Source of the DNA: DASUFI01 sp036274635
Lineage (GTDB): Bacteria; Planctomycetota; B15-G4
NCBI GenBank assembly: GCA_036274635.1
Contig: DASUFI010000198.1
Coordinates: forward strand, 1 to 14,005
Length of the DNA stretch: 14,005 nucleotides
Reading direction: 5' to 3'
The notes below the pieces were generated by a model that worked only from the letters and a program-made list of their open reading frames with translations, did no database searches and was not told where the DNA came from. This document shows, in pieces, positions 6,584 to 13,734 of this stretch (the first letter of the stretch is position 1; each line of letters opens with the position of its first letter). The position numbers were made by a program, and so were the translations under genes.

Positions 6584-8870
6584 AGCGGCCGGCGCTGAGC
6601 TTCTCGCGCAGGGCCACCAGGCGGGCGTCGCCGGCGTGATCGCGCAGCAGCACGTCGAGCAGCTTGCCGCCCTCGCCCGCGCGGCCCGAGGCGAAGAGCG
6701 CCTCCACCTGCAGGCAGCGCAGGTCGATGAAGGAGTGGCTGCTGGCCGTGGCGTCCGCGGGCAGCAGCAGCGAGATGTGCTGCGCCGCCTGGGCCGGGTC
6801 GCGCACGGCCGGGTCCGTGGCGTGCAGCAGCAGGTCGGCGTAGGTCCAGTTGGCGGCCTGGTCGCCCGACTGGTGGCGCAGGTAGTCGCGCAGCTGGTCG
6901 AGCGCCCGGCGGCTCTGACCGGTGCGGTCGAGCAGTCGCGCGATCTCGATGGCCAGCGCCGTGTCCGAGGTGTTGGCCGCGGCCACCTTGTCGAGCAGCG
7001 GCAGCCCCTCGTCCATGCGCTTGAGGCCGACGAGCGCGCGGCCCTGCAGGTAGTCGTCGCGCGCGTCGGCCTTGCCCGTCTGGCGGCGCTGCGCGATCTG
7101 GTCCAGCGCGGCCTGCCAGGCCATGAGCAGCGGCGGCTCGTCGGCGCGCATGGGCGGGCAGCTGACGGCGGGCAGCGCCTGCGCGCGGTCGAAGCCGGGC
7201 GAGCGCCGCTCGTTGTGGCACTTCTCGCAGGTCATCTCGTCCGCCGAGGCGAAGCCCTGGAAGCGCGGCTCCGCCACCTGTCGCGGCAGCTCCGCGTGCG
7301 GGGCCTGCGTGCGGTGGCACGACCAGCAGGTCACGCCGCCCAGCGGGCCGTCGTAGCGCGGGTCGACCCAGCCCACCCCGCGGTCGTCATAGCCGGCCGC
7401 GTGGCAGCCGAGGCACTCCGGATCGCGCTGGCGTCCCGCGCTGCGCAGCGTGTCGAAGGCGTGCGCGTGCGCCGTCTTGCTCCAGAAGGCCGTCTGCGCC
7501 GGATGGCAGGCGTTGCAGGCCTCGGGCTGCGGGATGATCGGCTCGCCCTCGGGCGGCGCCGGTGGCTTGAGGCTCGCGGTCTCGTAGGCGGCCAGGATGG
7601 CTGGTCCCTGCCCCGCGAGGGCGGCCGCGATGGGCCCGTCCGGTCCCGGGTCGGCGAAGGGCTCGGCCTGCTGGTCGATGACCGAGCCCTTGATCTCCGC
7701 GTAGCTCCGGAGCGCATCGCGGTTCTCGTGCAGCAGCTCGACGCGGCGCTTGAAGGCCGCCTCGTCGCCGGGCGCCGCCAGCCTGGCCAGCTCGTCGACG
7801 TCGCTCGTGCCGTAGCGCTGCGTGAGCTCGGCCATCTCGGCCTCGTCGTGCGCGATCTGCGCCGGCAGCGTGTGCGCCGGCGAGGTGTCCTGCAAGTGCA
7901 TGTCGCCGCCGACGATGCGCAGCAGCGCGTGGCCCAGCTCCTCGCCCTGCGGCAGGCTGCTCAGGATGGCCACCTGGCGATCGGCCGGGCCGCCCACCAG
8001 CACGCGATCGGCGCCGACCTTGTTCTCGGAGGAGCCGATGATGAAGTCCAGGCCCGCGGCCTCGTTGGCCAGATTGGAGTTGCCCTTGCCGCTGAGGTTG
8101 CTGAAGGCCACCACGAGCTGCACGCCCTCGCGCGCGCGCAGCTCGGCGGCCAGGCGCTCGACCGTCTCGGCCGGCGGCAGCACGGAGGCGCCCGGGAACT
8201 CCAGCTTCTGGATGCGCTGGTCGCCCTCCTTGCCCTTGACCATGGCCGCCGCGTCGGTGATGCGCGGCGGGAGCAGCCCGAGACAGCCCACCCTGAGCGT
8301 GCCCGCCTGAAAGACCAGCCAGGGCTTGATCTCGGGGTGCTGCGGCGCGGCCACGTTGGAGAGCAGCACCGGGATGCCCAGCGTCTGGCAGCGTGCGAGC
8401 ACGGTGTCGAAGTGCTCGCCGAGGATGTCGGCCGCGCCGGGGATCCAGGCGTCGGGCTGCGCGGCGCCCAGCGCCTCGAGGACCACGTCGGCGCGCGCAC
8501 GCACGGCCACGTCCACGGGCTTGATGCCGGGCAGCTCCGTGCTGCGCTGCAGCGTGTCCCCCACCAGCACGAGCTTCGCGGTCTGGCCTTCGGCCTGCAT
8601 CCGGCTGCGCACCTGCACCGCGCCGGCGAGCGGCGGGAGGGCGTGCGGGTCGCAGGGGATCGCCTCGGCGAAGCCCTGCAGGCGGTTCAGCACGAGCAGG
8701 TGCAGGTCGCCCTGCACGACGGCGGGCGCGGACGGCGCGGGCTTCCCGCCGCAGGCGCCGAGGCTCGCGACCGCGCCCAGGAACAGAGCGCACAGGACGA
8801 TGCGGCGGTCAGCGGCCAAGTCGGGATCTCGCGGGGGCTCGGGCGACGCGCGGCGTCGGGAGCTTATCAA
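6582..8870 (-). CDS. Tetrahaem cytochrome c554-like lipoprotein with inactive metallophosphoesterase-like domain
   Basis: The product has 762 residues from TTG at 8870. It has a hydrophobic signal with lipobox LGAC (Cys40), so it should be anchored outside the inner membrane. Residues about 50-320 follow the 5'-nucleotidase/metallophosphoesterase fold, for example VLVGDTLQ (102-109) and GLDFIIGSS (273-281). Most expected metal and catalytic positions are changed: LVLNRLQG for the D-x-H strand, PGAAD for G-N-H-E, FSNLS and GSSENK for the histidine motifs. Four c-type haem sites follow: CNACH (452-456), CLGCH (486-490), CWSCH (515-519) and CEKCH (548-552), in a cytochrome c554-like arrangement. 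A helical, TPR-like tail follows from about 590. It probably moves electrons in the periplasm; the partner is unknown. The TTG overlaps the nfuA-like stop (TTGA) and has GAGGT upstream; TTG at 8819 (745 residues) would give a shorter, more typical signal peptide. Confidence 0.85.
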   Translation of the reverse strand: MISSRRRASPEPPRDPDLAADRRIVLCALFLGAVASLGACGGKPAPSAPAVVQGDLHLLVLNRLQGFAEAIPCDPHALPPLAGAVQVRSRMQAEGQTAKLVLVGDTLQRSTELPGIKPVDVAVRARADVVLEALGAAQPDAWIPGAADILGEHFDTVLARCQTLGIPVLLSNVAAPQHPEIKPWLVFQAGTLRVGCLGLLPPRITDAAAMVKGKEGDQRIQKLEFPGASVLPPAETVERLAAELRAREGVQLVVAFSNLSGKGNSNLANEAAGLDFIIGSSENKVGADRVLVGGPADRQVAILSSLPQGEELGHALLRIVGGDMHLQDTSPAHTLPAQIAHDEAEMAELTQRYGTSDVDELARLAAPGDEAAFKRRVELLHENRDALRSYAEIKGSVIDQQAEPFADPGPDGPIAAALAGQGPAILAAYETASLKPPAPPEGEPIIPQPEACNACHPAQTAFWSKTAHAHAFDTLRSAGRQRDPECLGCHAAGYDDRGVGWVDPRYDGPLGGVTCWSCHRTQAPHAELPRQVAEPRFQGFASADEMTCEKCHNERRSPGFDRAQALPAVSCPPMRADEPPLLMAWQAALDQIAQRRQTGKADARDDYLQGRALVGLKRMDEGLPLLDKVAAANTSDTALAIEIARLLDRTGQSRRALDQLRDYLRHQSGDQAANWTYADLLLHATDPAVRDPAQAAQHISLLLPADATASSHSFIDLRCLQVEALFASGRAGEGGKLLDVLLRDHAGDARLVALREKLSAGR

Positions 8871-9097
8871 ACGTTCACGACCTCGCGGACCGTTGGAATG
8901 CGCTCCTTGAGCCGCGCCTCGACGCCGAGCGACATCGTGGTCATCGAGGCCGCGCACGTGCGACAGGCGCCCTTCAGGTGCACCTCCACGCGGCCGGTGC
9001 TCTCGTCCGCCGCCACGAAAGCGATGTCGCCGCCGTCCATGCGCAGCATCGGACGCAGCTCGTCGAGCACCGCCCGCACCTGCTGCTCGAAGCTCAT
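8867..9097 (-). CDS. NifU C-terminal-domain protein (Fe-S cluster scaffold/carrier)
   Basis: The product has 76 residues and is just the NifU C-terminal (Nfu) domain. It carries RPMLRMDGGDIAFV (15-28) and LKGACRTCAASMTTMSLGVE (41-60), with the Cys45-x-x-Cys48 pair that binds a 4Fe-4S cluster between two subunits, and ends VREVVNV. It would act in the cytoplasm, carrying clusters to apo-proteins. ATG at 9097 gives the standard short form; an upstream extension in the open frame is not family-like. The stop overlaps the proposed TTG start of the cytochrome lipoprotein, so the two are probably co-transcribed and perhaps translationally coupled. It diverges from the natA-like gene across about 104 bp. 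No Shine-Dalgarno site is evident. It could be called nfuA, but the N-terminal degenerate domain of E. coli NfuA is absent. Confidence 0.93.
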   Translation of the reverse strand: MSFEQQVRAVLDELRPMLRMDGGDIAFVAADESTGRVEVHLKGACRTCAASMTTMSLGVEARLKERIPTVREVVNV

Positions 9098-9165
9098 GCG
9101 GGAGCCGCCGGCGTGGCGGTCGGGTGGCGCGGCGGGCGCGTGCTGGAAGGCATGGGGTCGACGCG

Positions 9166-9171
9166 TATCAT
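9166..9171 (+). promoter_or_regulatory. Weak possible -10 element upstream of the ABC exporter genes
   Basis: TATCAT lies 30 nt before the natA-like start codon, in the gap to the divergent nfu gene, and matches TATAAT at five of six positions. No good -35 sits 16-18 nt upstream, so this is only a suggestion. Confidence 0.25.
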
Positions 9172-9201
9172 GCGGCACCATTTAACTCCGCGGACGCGCG
9201 C

Positions 9202-9954
9202 ATGCCAGCCGGTCCCGAACTCGTCGTGGCCCGCGGGCTGGGCAAGACCTACCGCGGCGCCAAGGGCGCCACCACGGTGGCCACCACGGATATCTGCTTC
9301 GCGGCCCGTGCCGGCGAGGTCTTTGGCCTGCTGGGGCCCAACGGCGCGGGCAAGACGACCACGCTGCGCATGCTCTCGACCGTGCTCACCCCCACCACGG
9401 GCACGGCCTCCATCGACGGGCACGACGTGGTCAGCCACCCCGACCGCGTGCGCGCGGCCATCGGCTTCCTCTCGGGCAACACCGGCCTGTACCCGCGCCT
9501 CACGCCGCGCGAGGTGCTGGCCTACTTCGGGCGGCTGTACGGGCTGACGGACGAGCGCATCGCCGCGCGCACCGAGGAGCTCTCGCGGCTGCTCGACATG
9601 GGCGGCTTCCTGGACAAGCGCAACGACGCGCTCTCCACCGGCATGAAGCAGAAGGTCAACGTGGCGCGCACGGTGCTGCACGACCCCCACGTGCTCATCC
9701 TGGACGAGCCCACCGCCGGCCTCGACGTGCTGGCCTCGCGCACCATCATCGACTTCGTGCGCCGCTGCCGCGGCGAGGGCAAGTGCGTGGTCTTCTCCAC
9801 GCACATCATGGCCGAGGTGGCGCGCGTGTGCGACCGGCTGGCCATCATCCACAAGGGGCGCGTGCAGTTCAGCGGCAGCATCGCGGAGTTCCGGCAGAGC
9901 GCCGGCGAGGACCTCGAGGAGGCCTTCCTGCGCGTGCTGGAGCGCGCCGCATGA
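9202..9954 (+). CDS. natA: ABC transporter ATP-binding protein, NatA-like
   Basis: The product has 250 residues, the usual size for a single ABC ATPase subunit. Visible elements are Walker A GPNGAGKT (45-52), the region normally holding the Q-loop, here [19 protein letters not shown], signature LSTGMKQK (144-151), Walker [13 protein letters not shown] (164-175) and the H-loop STHIMAE (199-205). The LSTGMKQK form and the [11 protein letters not shown] segment are typical of the NatA group, which drives ABC-2 type export of sodium or related substrates. ATG at 9202 is chosen because the conserved core begins within about ten residues; the frame is open upstream into non-conserved sequence. Its stop overlaps the permease start (ATGA), marking a two-gene operon. 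The substrate cannot be read from the sequence; NatA is a family label, not proof of Na+ transport. Confidence 0.9.
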   Translation: MPAGPELVVARGLGKTYRGAKGATTVATTDICFAARAGEVFGLLGPNGAGKTTTLRMLSTVLTPTTGTASIDGHDVVSHPDRVRAAIGFLSGNTGLYPRLTPREVLAYFGRLYGLTDERIAARTEELSRLLDMGGFLDKRNDALSTGMKQKVNVARTVLHDPHVLILDEPTAGLDVLASRTIIDFVRRCRGEGKCVVFSTHIMAEVARVCDRLAIIHKGRVQFSGSIAEFRQSAGEDLEEAFLRVLERAA

Positions 9955-11471
9955 TCCTGCGCCGCGTGCTCATCATCGCGCGCAAGGAGTTCACCGACGT
10001 CCTGCGCGACCGGCGCACGCTCATCTTCATGCTGCTGCTGCCCATCGTGGTGATCCCGGCGCTGCTCATGATCATCACCAGCTTCGCCAAGTCGCAGATC
10101 AAGGAGCGCGAGTCGCGCGTGCTCACCTACGCCGTCCAGCCCCAGGGCAAGGTGCTGCTGCAGACGCTGGCGCACCGCTGGATGAACGACAACATGGCGG
10201 CCTTCGCGGCCGCCAGCGCGCGCCTCGGCATCGAGGCCTTCGGCGGCCTCGACGACCTGTCGAAGGTGGCCACCCGCGTGCAGGCCCTCGAGGACGCCGG
10301 CGACGGCAAGGGCGGCGTGAGCGAGCAGGCCGTGGTGGCCTGGGTCGGCGCGTGGCGCGACCTCAACGACGAGCAGCAGCAGATGCTGCGCGACGGCGGC
10401 GCCGTGAGCCGCTTCCTCGACCAGACCGCGTGGGTCAGCTTCGACAAGCTGCCCCCCTCGGGCCCGCTGCCGCAGGGCGTGACCGTGCCCCCCGACCTGC
10501 CCGGCGGCCTCGGCCAGGAGCGCATCGCGGCCTCGATCACCTCGCGCGAGAAGGCGGTGCACGCCGCCATCGACGTGCCGGCGGGCGACATCGACCAGTG
10601 GCTCAACGTGGAGCCGCAGAGCGCGGTGAGCCTGCCCCTCACCATCCTCTACGACGGCAGCCAGAGCCTCTCGCGCGAGGCCAACGACCGCTTCGAGGGC
10701 TTCGTGGACGCGCTCAACCGGTCCGAGGTGCGCGCGCGGCTCACGGCGGTGCAGTTCGGGCGGGACTTCGTGAAGCCGGTGGCGGTGAAGGAGGCCAACA
10801 TCGCCAGCAAGGGCCGCGAGGCGCAGGCCTTCATCGGCGGCATGCTGCCCTATCTCATCATCCTCTTCTGCTTCTTCGGCGCCTTCTATCCGTCGCTCGA
10901 CCTGACCGCCGGCGAGAAGGAGCGCTTCACGCTGGAGACGCTGCTGCTCGCGCCCGTGTCGCGCGTGGAGATCGCGGCGGGCAAGTTCCTGGTGGTCTTC
11001 GCGGCGGCCGTCACGGCGGCCGTGCTGACCACCGCGTCGCTGGCCTTCACCTTCACGCACGGCATCCTGCCCGAGGGCGCCACGGCGGCCTTCGACCTGC
11101 ACTTCGAGGTGCCGGCGGTGCTGCTCACGGCCTCGCTGCTGGTGCCGGTCGCGGCGCTCTTCGCGTCGGTGCTGCTCACCGTGGCCCTGTGCGCGCGCAG
11201 CTTCAAGGAGGCCCAGAGCTACGCGACGCCGCTGCAATTCCTGATCATCCTGCCGGCCATGACGGCCCTCATGCCCGACCTGCAGACCGAGCTCAAGTGG
11301 GCCTGGGTGCCGCTCATGAACGTCTCGCTGCTCATGCGCGAGCTGCTCAAGGGCAACTACCTGTGGGACTTCTACGCCATCACGCTGGTCAGCATGTTCC
11401 TGCTGTCGGGGCTGACGCTGTGGATCGCGAGCCGCGTATTCCGCCGCGAGTCCGTGCTGCTGCGCACCTGA
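9951..11471 (+). CDS. natB: ABC-2 type transporter permease, NatB-like
   Basis: The product has 506 residues. It has one membrane segment near the N-terminus (about 23-43, TLIFMLLLPIVVIPALLMII). A large extracytoplasmic domain follows (about 45-295), and then a cluster of five or six membrane segments (about 297-500). The motif GEKERFTLETLLLAPVSRVEIAAGKFLVV is very typical of NatB/ABC-2 permeases and marks the cytoplasmic coupling region. N-terminal RRVLIIARKEFTDVLRDRRTL is also characteristic. The start codon overlaps the natA-like stop by ATGA, indicating translational coupling and equal dosage. The complex should export small ions, lipids or peptides across the inner membrane. The gene converges on the P/A-rich protein gene, with 34 bp between stops. 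Confidence 0.9.
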   Translation: MILRRVLIIARKEFTDVLRDRRTLIFMLLLPIVVIPALLMIITSFAKSQIKERESRVLTYAVQPQGKVLLQTLAHRWMNDNMAAFAAASARLGIEAFGGLDDLSKVATRVQALEDAGDGKGGVSEQAVVAWVGAWRDLNDEQQQMLRDGGAVSRFLDQTAWVSFDKLPPSGPLPQGVTVPPDLPGGLGQERIAASITSREKAVHAAIDVPAGDIDQWLNVEPQSAVSLPLTILYDGSQSLSREANDRFEGFVDALNRSEVRARLTAVQFGRDFVKPVAVKEANIASKGREAQAFIGGMLPYLIILFCFFGAFYPSLDLTAGEKERFTLETLLLAPVSRVEIAAGKFLVVFAAAVTAAVLTTASLAFTFTHGILPEGATAAFDLHFEVPAVLLTASLLVPVAALFASVLLTVALCARSFKEAQSYATPLQFLIILPAMTALMPDLQTELKWAWVPLMNVSLLMRELLKGNYLWDFYAITLVSMFLLSGLTLWIASRVFRRESVLLRT

Positions 11472-11505
11472 TGCGCGGGGCCGGTGGCGCGCGGCGCGCG
11501 GCGGC

Positions 11506-12138
11506 TCAGCGCGGGGAGCTGCCGGCGTCGGATGGCGCGGGACTGGCAGGCGCCTCGGCGGGAGCATCCGCTGCGGGCGCCGCGGCGCCGGCGGGATCGG
11601 CCGCGGGCGCGGCCGGCGGGCGCGGCATGAGGACGGGGTACAGCGGCACGCCGTGCTGCAGCGTGGTCGGGCCGCGCCCGCCCACCGCTTGCGAGCCGGC
11701 CGGCACGCGGTGCGACTCGGACACGCTCGGCTGCTGGACGCGCTCGGGCTTGGCCGACGGGGCGGCCGGCGCGCGGCCCGCGGCCGCGGCCAGGCGCTCC
11801 GCGCGCGAGGGCAGCTGGCCCTCGGCGCCGCTGGCCGACGGCGCGCGGCGGGTGGCCAGCGGGCGCTCGCGAGCCTGGGGCGGCTGCTCGCCGCGGGCCT
11901 CGGCCCGGCGCGCCAGCAGGGTGCGACGCCAGGCCTCGGTGGCGGCCATGCGACCGGCCGCTTCCGGCGAGGTGCCCGGGTCGGCGCTGCTGTTGGACGT
12001 GCCGCCGGCGCGCTGGGCCGGGTCGGCTGCGGGCTGTGCCGCGGGCTGGGGTGCCGGGGCACTGCGCTCCTGGGCCCGCATCGGCGGCGCGAGCGTGAGC
12101 ACGGCGAGGGCGGCGAGCGGCAGGCAGGCGGTGCGCAT
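11506..12138 (-). CDS. Secreted Pro/Ala-rich protein of unknown function
   Basis: The product has 210 residues. It begins with a clear signal peptide, MRTACLPLAALAVLTLAPPMRA, with a likely cut before QERSAP. The mature part is rich in Pro, Ala, Arg, Ser and Gly, with no recognisable domain and probably little fixed structure. The least biased stretch, GPTTLQHGVPLYPVLMPRPP, lies near residues 154-173 and may be the conserved core. GGAG sits 9 nt before ATG at 12138. I do not recognise the gene. The opposite strand is also open here, so coding status rests on the signal peptide, the Shine-Dalgarno match and the placement between two well-supported genes. It diverges from the sulfatase-like lipoprotein with only 25 bp between start codons. 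Confidence 0.65.
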   Translation of the reverse strand: MRTACLPLAALAVLTLAPPMRAQERSAPAPQPAAQPAADPAQRAGGTSNSSADPGTSPEAAGRMAATEAWRRTLLARRAEARGEQPPQARERPLATRRAPSASGAEGQLPSRAERLAAAAGRAPAAPSAKPERVQQPSVSESHRVPAGSQAVGGRGPTTLQHGVPLYPVLMPRPPAAPAADPAGAAAPAADAPAEAPASPAPSDAGSSPR

Positions 12139-12163
12139 CGGGGCAGGCTCCAGGTCGGGATTC

Positions 12164-13570
12164 GTGCAGGGCTGGATCGGCTGGGCGCAGGGGCGACTTC
12201 AGCCGCCCCTGCTGGCGGCGGGGCTGCTTGTGGCCACCCTGGCCTCCTGCGGGCGCCTGGCCCCTCCCCCGCCGCGGCCGGACGTGCTGCTCGTGCTGTG
12301 CGACACGCTGCGCGCGGATCGCACCTCCGTGCTCTCCGGTGACGCCGCCCTGACGCCCGCGCTGGCGGCCCTGGGGGCGCGCGGCACCGTCTTCCGTCAG
12401 GCCGTCTCGCCCGCCAGCTGGACGCTGCCCGCGATGGCGGCCGTGTTCTCCGGCCTCGATGCCATGGGCAACCGCCACGCCGCCCGGCCCGACGCCGCGG
12501 CGCTGGCCGAGCGCTTCCGCACCGCCGGCTACACGACCATCGGCATCAGCGCCAACCCGCTGCTCACGGCGGACAACGGCTTCGCGCGCGGCTTCGACAC
12601 CTTCGTCGTCGCGCCCGCCGCCAGCGTGGCGGACCTGCGCGCCAACCTCCACGACCTGCGCGCCTGGGACGCCGACGCGCTCGTCGCGCGCGCGCTGGCC
12701 GCGGCCGGCGCCGCGGCCCGCGACCGGCCGCTCTTCGTGTGGCTGCAGCTCATGGACGCGCACGTCCCGTACGACCCCGCGCACGACACGAGCGCGCCGG
12801 CCGAGCCCGGCTGGTCCGCGCCGCGGCCGCAGCCACCGCGCTGGGACGCCTGGCAAGCCGAGCTGTCGCCCGAGGCTGCGGGCCTGCTCTCCAGCTGGCG
12901 ACGCGCCTACGATGGCCAGGTGCTCGCGCTCGACGGCGCGCTGGGGCGCCTGCTCGACCACTGGGGCGAGGTGCGCCCGGGCGAGCCGCTCGTGGCGCTG
13001 ACGGCCGACCACGGCGAGGCCCTGTTCGACCACGCTCGCAACCCCGACTCTCCACCCGGACCGGGGCCTCTGGGCACCGCCTACGACGAGCACGGCGAGC
13101 AGCTCTACGAGGAGGCCCTGCGCGTGCCGCTGGTGCTGGCGGGACCGGGCGTGCCCGTCGGCCACGACGAGTCGCGTGCGGTGACCACGCGCGACCTCGG
13201 CGCCACGCTGCTCGCGCTGTGCGGTCTGGCCGACGCGGCCCCGCGCCTGCCACTGGCCGCGGGCGATCCCGTGCCCGAGGTGCTCTTCGGCGCCAGCACG
13301 CGTGGCTGGTACGCGCGCCGCGGCGACCGCCAGCTGGTGCTGCCCTACCCCGAGCGCGCCGCCGCGCCCGGCGTGGAGCCGCTGCTGCTGGAGGTCGCCG
13401 CCGGCGACTGCCTGCCGCAGCGCGACAACCTCGCCGCCGCCGAGCCGGACGCCACCCGCGCGCTCTCGGACGCGCTGGCCGCCTGGCTGCAGCGCTCGGG
13501 CCCTGCGCCCGAGGAGCCCCTGGACGAGGCGACGCGCGTGCGGCTGCAGCAGCTCGGCTACGTGCGCTGA
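12164..13570 (+). CDS. Sulfatase/alkaline-phosphatase-superfamily lipoprotein hydrolase
   Basis: The product has 468 residues. A lipoprotein signal with lipobox LASC (Cys29) anchors it outside the inner membrane. The sulfatase fold is shown by VLLVLCDTLRADRTS (41-55, metal Asp47), a central LQLMDAHVPYD (His200), TADHGEAL (Asp282 and His283) and DEHGEQLYEEALRVPLVLAG (His310), ending in LQQLGYVR. At the nucleophile position, where classic sulfatases have C-x-P-S-R-A, this protein has SWTLPAMAAVFSG (86-97). That puts Thr88 in place of the formylglycine cysteine and lacks the Arg, so it is more like Thr/Ser-using phosphohydrolases or phosphotransferases of the superfamily. GTG at 12164 gives the shortest complete lipoprotein signal; the frame extends far upstream but is not family-like. 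The substrate is unknown. Confidence 0.85.
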   Translation: MQGWIGWAQGRLQPPLLAAGLLVATLASCGRLAPPPPRPDVLLVLCDTLRADRTSVLSGDAALTPALAALGARGTVFRQAVSPASWTLPAMAAVFSGLDAMGNRHAARPDAAALAERFRTAGYTTIGISANPLLTADNGFARGFDTFVVAPAASVADLRANLHDLRAWDADALVARALAAAGAAARDRPLFVWLQLMDAHVPYDPAHDTSAPAEPGWSAPRPQPPRWDAWQAELSPEAAGLLSSWRRAYDGQVLALDGALGRLLDHWGEVRPGEPLVALTADHGEALFDHARNPDSPPGPGPLGTAYDEHGEQLYEEALRVPLVLAGPGVPVGHDESRAVTTRDLGATLLALCGLADAAPRLPLAAGDPVPEVLFGASTRGWYARRGDRQLVLPYPERAAAPGVEPLLLEVAAGDCLPQRDNLAAAEPDATRALSDALAAWLQRSGPAPEEPLDEATRVRLQQLGYVR

Positions 13571-13587
13571 GCCTCCCCGTCGCGCCC

Positions 13588-13617
13588 TTGCACGCGCGCC
13601 GCCGGTTCGCGCATACT
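13588..13617 (+). promoter_or_regulatory. Probable promoter of tRNA-Val
   Basis: TTGCAC (13588-13593) and CATACT (13612-13617) are separated by 18 bp and lie just upstream of the tRNA, giving a short leader of about 6 nt from an expected start site near 13624. Each hexamer matches the sigma-70 consensus only partly (3/6 and 4/6); the spacing and placement are the main support. Confidence 0.5.
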
Positions 13618-13629
13618 CCCGCCCTTCCC

Positions 13630-13705
13630 GGGCGTGTAGCGCAGTTGGTAGCGCACCTGGATCACACCCAGGGGGTCACAGGTTCGAGTCCTGTCACGCC
13701 CACCA
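13630..13705 (+). tRNA. tRNA-Val (anticodon CAC), CCA encoded
   Basis: A full cloverleaf can be drawn. The acceptor stem GGGCGTG/CACGCCC is perfect, with U8-A9 after it. The D stem is GCGC/GCGC with loop AGTTGGTA, and the anticodon stem is CCTGG/CCAGG. The seven-base loop ATCACAC places anticodon CAC at 13663-13665, reading GUG valine codons. A five-base variable region and a T arm ACAGG-TTCGAGT-CCTGT follow, then discriminator A and an encoded CCA. Position 32 is A rather than the usual pyrimidine. It is a single gene, not a cluster. Confidence 0.95.
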
Positions 13706-13716
13706 CGCTGCCAGGC

Positions 13717-13730
13717 CGAAGACTTCTTCG
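13717..13730. terminator. Short hairpin between tRNA-Val and a convergent gene
   Basis: CGAAGA-CT-TCTTCG forms a 6-bp perfect inverted repeat in the 29-bp gap between the tRNA 3' end and the stop codon of the minus-strand gene. It may help end transcripts from either side, but it is short and has no T-tract. Confidence 0.3.
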
Positions 13731-13734
13731 ACTG

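Noticed and set aside
6636..9185. Plus-strand open frame of over 800 codons opposite the cytochrome lipoprotein
   Set aside because: The minus-strand frame has a lipobox and four CxxCH motifs. The plus-strand translation is an arginine/valine-rich shadow without recognisable features.
9522..12062. Very long open frame (over 800 codons) on the minus strand across natA, natB and the P/A-rich gene
   Set aside because: Its translation is His/Arg/Gln-rich with no domain. It mirrors the codon bias of the natA/natB genes on the other strand, where strong motifs are present.
10352..12163. Large N-terminal extension of the sulfatase-like gene
   Set aside because: The frame is open far upstream, but the extension is low-complexity, overlaps natB, and would bury the lipoprotein signal inside the protein.
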